In this document: in pieces, positions 57,640-64,000 of the stretch
How positions within the stretch are numbered: the first letter of the stretch is position 1
Layout: each line of letters opens with the position of its first letter
Source: Methanosarcina thermophila TM-1
Lineage (GTDB): Archaea; Halobacteriota; Methanosarcinia; Methanosarcinales; Methanosarcinaceae
DNA: 64,000 bases
Assembly (NCBI RefSeq): GCF_000969885.1
Contig: NZ_CP009501.1
Span: forward strand, 2,184,908-2,248,907
Direction: 5' to 3'
Position numbers and translations under genes: made by a program
Notes under the pieces: model-generated
What the model saw: the letters and a program-made list of their open reading frames with translations, nothing else
The model's database searches: none
Told to the model about the DNA's origin: nothing

Positions 57640-58576
57640 GCATTTCCCTTCTTTCGTTCTTGAACAAGCAACAATATCGGAAATTTTTACACTCTTATTT
57701 TTGAGCGTTCCGACACCTTATTTACCACGTGTGCCGAATTTCGCTTCTTGCCTGCGTATTCTTCAAACCAATCTATGAATCAAAACACCTCAGTTAAAAA
57801 GCTACTCACGGTTAACAAACGTAACCGGCGCAAATCCTCCTGTTAAGGCAAATCTATTCCAATTGTTAGAAAAATATATGCGAGACATGCTATATTAAAC
57901 TTTTTTAATTATCTTTTCCAAATTATTAAGTTAAAAATTTATTAAGAAGATTCAAGAAATAGCATGTTAACATTGCGTTCATAAAATTTGTAGACTGTAT
58001 TCTAGACTGTATTTAATTTTTCAGTTTAATCTTGATTTGATCTCTAGAGTTAAATAAAAATATTAATAACATTCACCTTAAAAAGTAAGAATACTACCAT
58101 ACTTGTTTTTAACCTGGTTTTGCCTTGATTTTAAACCCTTTTCTAAAATAATAACGCCAAAAATGATACCACAGTTTAAATAAGTTATTTTTATCGCTGT
58201 TTATATATTGAAAATATGACTCTAAAGTTAGCAAATAAATTTATATTCTCTCAAATTTCATATATGACCAATAAACTGAGAAATTATTCTGATATAATTT
58301 ACAGGTCTAGATATACTCGCTGAAAATATAAATGAGAAATTTCATTTCATATTTTCCTGTATCAGATCTTTCAGAAAAGGTTCGTTATTCGACGCTCCAT
58401 TAGAAATCCCATTACATGGAAGCTTGCTTACAAGGTTTCTCTTGTAAAAATCGTGCTTATAAAATTCCCTTCACAAAAACATTATTTATAGAAATCTTAA
58501 CGAAGACCATACGTATGAGAAATTCTCTATAGAGATCCTTTACAAAATCTTCAAGTCCCCCTAGGAGTAGATTCCA
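57640..58576. other. Divergent promoter region between the two che blocks
   Basis: 937 bp without a gene, strongly AT-rich. Candidate boxes are TTTAATATA on the minus strand near 57888-57897 (for cheY) and TTTATATA on the plus strand near 58199-58206 (for the receptor block). The last part (58430-58560) has short repeats of CTTACAAAA/CTTATAAAA. No RNA gene is recognised. Confidence 0.5.
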
Positions 58577-58951
58577 GTGCCCAAAATCCTGATTGTTGAA
58601 GATAATTTACTCAATCTGACGGTTGAAGCCAACTTACTTAAATCTTTTGGGTATGAACCGAAAAAGGCTAAAAATGGATTTGAAGCTCTTGAGATTCTCA
58701 ATAAAGCGAAAATTGATCTAATATTGCTTGATATGGAACTCCCTAAAATGAATGGTCTTGAGCTGCTTCAAAGAATCAAACATAATCCTGAAACCCGAAG
58801 CGTTAGGGTAGTTGCAGTTACAGGTCATTCAGACTCCGAAAGTAGAGAGAAGTTTCTTAAGGCTGGATGTCATGCTGTTGTCGCCAAACCCATAAATTTT
58901 GGCGATTTTGGCTCGCAGGTCGAAAAATTTCTTACAAGTTCAGAACCCTGA
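58577..58951 (+). CDS. Stand-alone response regulator (receiver domain)
   Basis: It is a receiver of 124 aa with E8-D9, phospho-Asp52 in LLDMELPKMNG, Thr in VAVTGHSD and Lys in VAKPINFGD. It is closer to the DivK-like single-domain regulators than to CheY, from the ELPKMNGLELLQRIK pattern. It starts at GTG 58577 with TAGGAG upstream. It precedes the MCP gene by 116 nt and may belong to the same pathway as a second output or phosphate sink. Confidence 0.88.
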   Translation: MPKILIVEDNLLNLTVEANLLKSFGYEPKKAKNGFEALEILNKAKIDLILLDMELPKMNGLELLQRIKHNPETRSVRVVAVTGHSDSESREKFLKAGCHAVVAKPINFGDFGSQVEKFLTSSEP

Positions 58952-59115
58952 TAACTAAAGATTAAACATAAACATGGAGTTGCAGTCTCAAAAACAAAAT
59001 ATTAATAATTAAGGTAAAAACCTTCAGCGGGTGGTGCTGCCAGCGTAATAGCTCAATTGCAGGTAGAATGGGTATAGAGGCAGAGAAGCTGGAGGTACGG
59101 GTGAGGGTGAAAAAG

Positions 59116-61185
59116 ATGTATAAAACCACAAAAATAGGGCATGTAGTTATAGGTTTTGCTCTTCTTCTGATTTTGATTTTTTTTGTTGGGTACACAGGCT
59201 ATCAGGGTATGAGCGATGTTGAGAAAAAGAGCCGAGCCATTCAAAACATGACCTTTATCATGAATAACATGCAGGGAGCCCTGGGAGCTCAGGAATATTA
59301 TGTTATTCATGGTGACCCTCATTATAAGAACGAGACTTATAGACGTCTTGATCTTGTACCCACACAGGCAGCTATATCCAAGGAAATATATCTGGGCTAT
59401 CTTGACCCTGCTAATCAGGAACGGATGGATGCCGTTCTGGAGACGTCGAAGAAATTTAGAGAAAATTTTGACAGTTATGTTGCAGCAGAGAATGAAGAGA
59501 CTGCTCTGAGGACCGATATTGTCTCAAATGGCGAGCTTATTCTGCAGAAAGCGGATGAGATCTATCAGGACCAGATGCTTCAATATGAACAGTATCAGGA
59601 GAACGATTCATCGAGTGAGATTCTCCAGCAAAAATTGTCCAATGCTCAGGAAGCCCAGAAAGTCAGCATACTTGCAATGAGAGCTCAAAATGAATATCAG
59701 AGCTATATAATTACTTCCGAAAATGAGCATGCGGAAAACTTCGATCGGCTTATGGAAGATATAATTGAAGTCACCGGGGACTTGAAAGAGCAGATGGTGG
59801 AACCTGAAGATGTTGAGCGTGGAGATTCAATAATTGCCAGTGCCAGAGAAATCCAGACTGCATTTGATCGCCTGAAAGTTCTTAAAGAAAGAAAGGCTGC
59901 TGAGATGCAGAATATGGCACTCATAGCTGCGGAGGTTGAAGGAATTGCTCAGGAGGCCAGTGCTGACCAGAAAGCGAGACTTGATACTCTGATAACAGAT
60001 TCTATGAATAAAATCTTCCTGGTTACTTTTCTTTCAATACTTATCGGTGCCTTACTTGTTTTTGTAATTCTGAATGTCTACAGGAAACCTATTTACGAAT
60101 TACTTGAAGCAGCCGAAAGGATCTCTGAGGGAGACCTCAATGTTCAGATAAAAGGGAATTCCAGGAGTGAAATCTCTCAACTATCAGAGGCTTTTAAATC
60201 AATGGTTGAGAGCCTTCAAAGTCTGATCAAAGGAATTCAGGAAAGTTCAATTCATCTCTCCACACTTTCGGAGGAGATGTCTGCCTCTTCTGAAGAAGTA
60301 GCGTCGGCGTCAAGAAAAATTTCTGACACCGCAGCTGAGATCTCAAACGGGGCAGAAATACAGAGTGCAAAGATAGTGGATATAACTCATGCAATGCGGG
60401 ACATGACCCATAATATCCAGGAAATTGCGGACAACACTCAGAAAGTTTCTAAAAATACAAATCTTGTTAATAATACTGTAAATAATATTGGAGATGCTTC
60501 AAGAGAAATCCTGTCAAAAATGGATCTTATTCGCTCCTCCGTTGATGAGACCCAGAATGTGATAATGGATCTGGACTCTAAATCTCAGCAGATCTATGAG
60601 ATTGTAACTCTTATTACCCGAATTGCGGACCAGACAAATATGCTTGCACTGAATGCTGCAATTGAGGCTGCCCGAGCTGGCGAACACGGCCGAGGTTTCT
60701 CTGTTGTGGCTGATGAGGTCCGAAAACTTGCTGATGAATCTGGCCGCGCAGCGAATAGTATTTCCAAACTGATCGACGAAATAAGAAGCAGCATCAGCGA
60801 AACCGTTGAAAGCATAGAAGCCAGCAAGAAAGATGTGCAGATCGGCTCACAATCCGTTAGCAATGCAGTTGAAATGGTTGCGGGGATTGTTTCTACAATC
60901 AATGAAATCACAAATATGATAGAGGACATTGCAGCCGCTACAGAGGAGCAGTCCGCATCCATTGAAGAGATCACTTCCACCCTGGAAGATATTTCCTCAA
61001 TCTCGGAGCAGTCAGCCGCAGGGACCCAGGAAACTGCTGCAGCTCTTGAGGAACAGAGTGCTTCAATGTCAGAACTTGCCAATATGGCAAGCGACCTTTC
61101 TTTGCTTGGAGAAAAGATGAGAAAAGCTACGGAGAAATTCAAGCTTGGTGACTCAAAAGAAGGTTCAGAAAGTACAGTGGGTTAA
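59116..61185 (+). CDS. Methyl-accepting chemotaxis protein
   Basis: It is a membrane chemoreceptor. Helix 1 (near 7-30, [15 protein letters not shown]) and helix 2 (near 305-325, [19 protein letters not shown]) bracket an extracellular, mostly helical sensor domain of about 270 residues. A HAMP domain ([19 protein letters not shown]) and a long signalling coiled coil with the conserved hairpin tip [27 protein letters not shown] follow, described by key residues. ATG 59116 (M-Y-K-T-T-K) with GAGGGTG upstream is preferred; ATG 59068 would add 16 residues. It is the only receptor in the window. Its last codons are duplicated just after the stop. Confidence 0.92.
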   Translation: MYKTTKIGHVVIGFALLLILIFFVGYTGYQGMSDVEKKSRAIQNMTFIMNNMQGALGAQEYYVIHGDPHYKNETYRRLDLVPTQAAISKEIYLGYLDPANQERMDAVLETSKKFRENFDSYVAAENEETALRTDIVSNGELILQKADEIYQDQMLQYEQYQENDSSSEILQQKLSNAQEAQKVSILAMRAQNEYQSYIITSENEHAENFDRLMEDIIEVTGDLKEQMVEPEDVERGDSIIASAREIQTAFDRLKVLKERKAAEMQNMALIAAEVEGIAQEASADQKARLDTLITDSMNKIFLVTFLSILIGALLVFVILNVYRKPIYELLEAAERISEGDLNVQIKGNSRSEISQLSEAFKSMVESLQSLIKGIQESSIHLSTLSEEMSASSEEVASASRKISDTAAEISNGAEIQSAKIVDITHAMRDMTHNIQEIADNTQKVSKNTNLVNNTVNNIGDASREILSKMDLIRSSVDETQNVIMDLDSKSQQIYEIVTLITRIADQTNMLALNAAIEAARAGEHGRGFSVVADEVRKLADESGRAANSISKLIDEIRSSISETVESIEASKKDVQIGSQSVSNAVEMVAGIVSTINEITNMIEDIAAATEEQSASIEEITSTLEDISSISEQSAAGTQETAAALEEQSASMSELANMASDLSLLGEKMRKATEKFKLGDSKEGSESTVG

Positions 61186-61230
61186 AATTCGGAATTAGAA
61201 GGTTCGGAAAGCACAGTAGATAAAAATTCG
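61160..61230 (+). repeat. Direct repeat at the 3' end of the MCP gene
   Basis: GGTTCAGAAAGTACAGTGGG before the stop and GGTTCGGAAAGCACAGTAGA after it, each followed by a TAAAAATTCGGAAT-like tail, form a tandem copy of about 37 bp. Confidence 0.8.
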
Positions 61231-61245
61231 GAATCAGTTTGAGGA

Positions 61246-61764
61246 ATGCAAATGTTTGAAGAGACATTAGAAGAGAATTCAAAGCTCCAGGAAGAAAGTC
61301 TCCATTTAGTAACCTTTGAGCTCTCAGGCGAAGAGTTCGGAGTAGATATCATGCAGGTCTCTGAAGTTATTCCTGTCCCGAGAATCACCCGCATTCCTCA
61401 GGCTCCTGAATGCGTAAAAGGACTCATTAACCTGCGGGGAAAAATTCTCGTGGTGATAGATCTTAATAAGCGGCTTGGCTTTCAGCCAAAAGATACCGAC
61501 AGCTTGTCCAGAATTCTCATAGTGGAAGTCAAAGATACCGTCACTGGAATGCTTGTAAATTCTGTAAAGGAAGTTATGCACCTGCCTCTCTCTTCAATTG
61601 AACCGCCCCCTGAGATAATCAAATCGAAAATCAATTCAGAATATCTAACCGGTGTCGGAAAAGTGGGGGACAGGCTTCTTATTATTCTGAATCTTGCGAA
61701 AGTACTTGGAGAAGAAGAAATTGAAGAACTTAATGAACTGTCCTCTGCTAAAGAAAATATTTAA
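61246..61764 (+). CDS. cheW: Chemotaxis adaptor CheW
   Basis: It links receptors to CheA. The CheW fold begins at LVTFELSGEEFGVDIMQVSEV (near 24), and the conserved VKGLINLRGKILVVIDL near 62 and GVGKVGDRLLIILNL near the end are present. It has 172 aa, including an acidic 20-residue N-terminal arm. It follows the MCP by 60 nt in the same operon. The ATG is 61246. Confidence 0.93.
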   Translation: MQMFEETLEENSKLQEESLHLVTFELSGEEFGVDIMQVSEVIPVPRITRIPQAPECVKGLINLRGKILVVIDLNKRLGFQPKDTDSLSRILIVEVKDTVTGMLVNSVKEVMHLPLSSIEPPPEIIKSKINSEYLTGVGKVGDRLLIILNLAKVLGEEEIEELNELSSAKENI

Positions 61765-61788
61765 AAATTCATGGGCAAATTTTAAAAC

Positions 61789-62643
61789 ATGCATCCTGTG
61801 ATTATATTTTTTCTCGCCCTTTTCTTAATTCTGCTTCTTACAGCTAGATTCAGGTTGCACCCTTTTCTTAGCCTTATTCTTGTATCTGTGTTTACGGGCA
61901 TTCTTGCAGGAGAACCCCTGAGTACGGTTGAAGCGATAACCAAAGGGTTAGGCAGTGTTTTTTCCCGTTTTGCTATCATTATTACATGTGGAAGTGTCAT
62001 CGGAATTCTGCTGCAGAGCACGGGAGGAATGTCCTTAATAGCTTCTGATATTATACGTTTTTCCAGAAATCCTCTGCTTGCTCTGAATCTCTTTGGTTTT
62101 CTTTTTTCTGTGCCCCTGATGTGTTACATTCTTGCCTATGTTATCTTTATTCCAATAACTAAAGAGTTGGCTGCCAGACTTGATGACCCCCTTATTTCCA
62201 CTGCAACTGCACTTGCACTTGGGGCTGTTGCCTCGTTTAACCTGGTCTACCCATCACCTGTAGTAATTTCGGCAGCGGGGGAACTCTCAGCAGCATTGAC
62301 AGGCTTTTTATCCTGGGACTTCTTGTTGCAGTTCCGGTTTCCATTGCAGGTTACCTTTATGCCAGATGGCTTGGAGAAACTGAACTCAAAAGCATTTCTA
62401 ATAGAGTAAATGAAAAAAGAGCTGAAATTCTGAAAAAAATATGAAAGTTTATAAGAGTACTGCTGAAAAACCCCGGCGGCTTGAGGCTTACGCTCCTATC
62501 TTTTTCCCTTTAATCTTTATTTTCTTTAATACAGGTTTTGAACATTCGTACCCTATGCTTGAGTTTCTGGGAGATCCAAACATTGCGCTTCTTACAGGAG
62601 TTATCCTCTCCATTTTTTCCGGGAGGAGGCTCGACTCTTTTTG
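61789..62643 (+). pseudogene. GntP-type permease remnant (two frameshifts, truncated 3' end)
   Basis: The first piece (61789 to about 62290) encodes about 170 residues of a gluconate-permease-type membrane protein with hydrophobic helices (PVIIFFLALFLILLL, IIITCGSVIGILLQSTGG). The second piece continues in another frame (L-F-I-L-G-L-L-V-A-V-P-V-S-I-A-G-Y) to a TGA at 62442. The third continues in a third frame from 62441 (EAYAPIFFPLIFIFFN, FEHSYPMLEFLGDP). It ends near FSGRRL, about 285 residues against roughly 430-450 in intact GntP. A functional permease from this locus is unlikely. Confidence 0.8.
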
Positions 62644-62693
62644 TATTTTCATATCCTTTTTATTTTTGCTAAAGCACAACTATAAGTTCATAA

Positions 62694-62709
62694 TTTGGCA
62701 TGTGGCAAA
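62694..62709. promoter_or_regulatory. Imperfect dyad upstream of the DtxR-type gene
   Basis: TTTGGCATGTGGCAAA is a 16-bp imperfect palindrome (12 of 16 positions match their complement) 32 bp before the regulator start. It could be an autoregulatory operator. Confidence 0.35.
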
Positions 62710-62740
62710 CAATAAATACCGGTTTTTTGTATTTCTTTAT

Positions 62741-63202
62741 ATGAACGATCAAAGCTATCCTGAATTTACAGGTCTTGAACTCTCCCCAAGAAAGGTAGAT
62801 TATCTCAAGTTCATTCTTGAAAAAGGAGGTACTGTAAAAACTACAGAAATATCCTCTGGTCTGCAGGTTGACCCTTCAACTACAAGCAAAACCTTAAACG
62901 AGCTTGCAAGTGCAGGCTACCTGAATCACGTCCCCTACAAGGGTGTAGACCTGACTGAAATGGGAAAAGCATATACCCAATTTCTTGTCCGAAGACACAG
63001 GATTCTCAGTCTTCTTTTAACCCACTACGGGCTTTCTTCGAAGGAGGCATGTGATGAGGTCTCACGCTTTGAAGCTTTTGTCTCCAGGGACGCCGTAAAT
63101 AAAATCTGCAACTCAATGGGTCATCCGATGTTTGGAGTATGTGGAGAAATAAGTCATGAAAAGTGCCTGCATGAAGAAAATCATCATTCAGTGCCGAAAT
63201 AA
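62741..63202 (+). CDS. DtxR/MntR-family metal-dependent transcriptional regulator
   Basis: It has 153 aa from ATG 62741. The winged-helix part has TTEISSGLQVDPSTTSKTLNELASAGYLNHVPYKGVDLTEMGKA, described here by fold, and the metal/dimer domain has RRHRILSLLLTHYGLSSKEACDEVSRFEAFVSRDAVNKI with the usual Cys/Glu/His ligands. The same frame opens further upstream into the GntP remnant (62441), but that part is a permease fragment, so the regulator starts at 62741. It precedes a metal-binding transporter protein gene, so it is a likely zinc or manganese sensor. Confidence 0.87.
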   Translation: MNDQSYPEFTGLELSPRKVDYLKFILEKGGTVKTTEISSGLQVDPSTTSKTLNELASAGYLNHVPYKGVDLTEMGKAYTQFLVRRHRILSLLLTHYGLSSKEACDEVSRFEAFVSRDAVNKICNSMGHPMFGVCGEISHEKCLHEENHHSVPK

Positions 63203-63459
63203 ATGAAGTATAGATGGAATACTAACATAAAATAAATCCCTATTAATAAATTTATAGAGATAAATTTGGGCTTGTACCAAATAAGTTTTCTGATAACTCA
63301 AAAGTTTGGGGTATGTCCAAATTTGAATATTACAGGCTCTGGATGTAAATAAATTCTGGATTCCAGGTTTATTTTTTTCTGACATCGGTCTTTATTCCAT
63401 CCAGAAATGAGTTAGTCAGCCAGGAAAGAAGTGAGAATGAAGAAAGCGTGATCTCAAGC
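63203..63459. promoter_or_regulatory. Promoter region of the znuA-like gene
   Basis: The dyad TTTGG..7 nt..CCAAA (63305-63321) resembles the dyad before the regulator gene in its outer bases. It may be the target of the regulator. No SD-independent RNA feature is seen. Confidence 0.35.
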
Positions 63460-64000
63460 ATGAATCTGAAAATTCTACCTTTATTGATGCTCTTGACTGT
63501 AGGTTTGAGCCTTTTTGCCAGCGGTTGCATGAGTCCAGGCGATTCCCAGGTAAATGGAAGTACAGGACAGGCAGTAGAAAAAGCAGAAACAGGTGAGCCT
63601 ATAATTGTAGCTGTAAGTGTACTTCCTCAAGCCGAATTTGTAGAAAAAGTGGGTGGAGATAAAGTAAAAACCATTGTCGTCATTCCTCCGGGAGCAGATC
63701 CTCACACTTATGAGCCTTCTCCAAGAGAACTGAGGGAAGTAAGCAAAGCTCGTATGTATGTAACGGTCGGAACTGGAATGCCCTTTGAGGAGGTCTGGAT
63801 CAGGAGGTTTGAAAGCGCCAGCAGTGAGACTCTTATTGTAAACACTTCTAGCGGAATTGAGCTGAAGGAGCTTGCTGCCCACGGTGAAGAAGAGACGAAA
63901 GGAAGACCTCCAGGCGAGCTTGAAGGACATGAGGGCGAATCTGTGACTGATGCACATAAAGAGGAGCTTGATCCCCATATCTGGACGTCTCCTGCAAATG
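63460..64000 (+). CDS. ZnuA/TroA-type metal ABC-transporter binding lipoprotein (cut by right edge)
   Basis: It is the extracellular metal receptor of a zinc/manganese ABC importer. It begins with a signal peptide ending in a lipobox LFASGC (lipidated Cys near residue 20). Then comes the cluster A-1 fold with metal ligand His in ADPHTYEPSPREL near 80, and a His/Glu-rich loop (HGEEETKGRPPGEL...EGHEGESVTDAHKEEL) before the second ligand DPHIW near 173. That loop is typical of ZnuA. The 3' part lies beyond the window. ATG 63460 is the first usable start, since ATG 63437 stops after four codons. It is likely controlled by the DtxR-type gene just upstream. Confidence 0.9.
   Translation, partial: MNLKILPLLMLLTVGLSLFASGCMSPGDSQVNGSTGQAVEKAETGEPIIVAVSVLPQAEFVEKVGGDKVKTIVVIPPGADPHTYEPSPRELREVSKARMYVTVGTGMPFEEVWIRRFESASSETLIVNTSSGIELKELAAHGEEETKGRPPGELEGHEGESVTDAHKEELDPHIWTSPAN

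Noticed and set aside
62441-63202. 253-aa fusion protein of membrane segment and DNA-binding domain
   Set aside because: The first 100 residues are the last piece of the broken gntP; the regulator has its own start at 62741.
63481-63978. 165-codon frame on the minus strand at the right edge
   Set aside because: It is the antisense shadow of the znuA-like gene, which has signal peptide, lipobox and metal ligands.

Overview
The window is chromosomal DNA of a Methanosarcina-type methanogenic archaeon. Support comes from the archaeal rRNA genes with tRNA-Ala(TGC) in the spacer, a methanogenesis gene (ftr), a methanofuran-pathway gene (mfnA), an archaeosine-synthase gene, archaeal DnaG, a multi-OB-fold RPA, Orc1/Cdc6, and the long AT-rich intergenic regions full of short tandem repeats that are common in this genus. 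I cannot fix the species from sequence alone.

Layout. 1-3950: an rRNA operon on the minus strand (5' part of 23S, tRNA-Ala, complete 16S, a 16S processing stem and three promoter-like modules). 4318-9980: a LeuA-type synthase whose N-terminal frame is broken by one extra base, then TatD, a metallo-beta-lactamase-fold hydrolase and a YgiQ-type radical SAM protein. 10072-18428: a tandem pair of small paralogues, a GlcF/GlcD-like oxidoreductase pair (minus), arcS and rimI (plus), a UPF0058 protein and dnaG (minus). 18429-19951: a 1.5-kb region without genes that holds a structured stretch I could not identify and a convincing small-RNA gene (TATA box, C-rich loop, U-tract). 19952-26909: a CoA-disulfide-reductase-like flavoprotein, rtcA, kptA (convergent with rtcA), an MFS carrier and a four-OB-fold RPA.

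26910-33481: a run of five CBS-domain genes, preceded by two origin-recognition-box (ORB) sequences. 33797-40274: an AIM24-like protein, an Rnl3-type RNA ligase, an EF-Tu/SelB-like GTPase paralogue, a GGCT-fold protein, a TIM-barrel protein, UPF0201 and a UPF0200 kinase. 40869-44586: orc1/cdc6 and a 2.5-kb non-coding region with several ORBs around an AT-rich core. This is the likely replication origin. 44587-50802: mfnA, a site-2 protease with CBS domains whose 5' end has been tandemly duplicated, a TraB-family membrane protein, and ftr.

51473-61764: a complete chemotaxis set in two divergent blocks: cheD-cheC-cheR-cheA-cheB-cheY on minus, and a response regulator, MCP and cheW on plus. No archaellum genes are in view. 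61789-64000: a frameshifted and truncated GntP-permease relic, a DtxR/MntR-type regulator, and a ZnuA/TroA-type lipoprotein that runs off the right edge.

The most notable results are the ORB set. It marks the origin beside orc1, recurs as a pair about 17 kb away between rpa and the CBS genes, and has two further close matches inside coding DNA. The putative small RNA with an anti-Shine-Dalgarno-like C-rich loop, the unidentified structured region next to it, the leuA frameshift and the duplicated site-2-protease leader are also worth following up.
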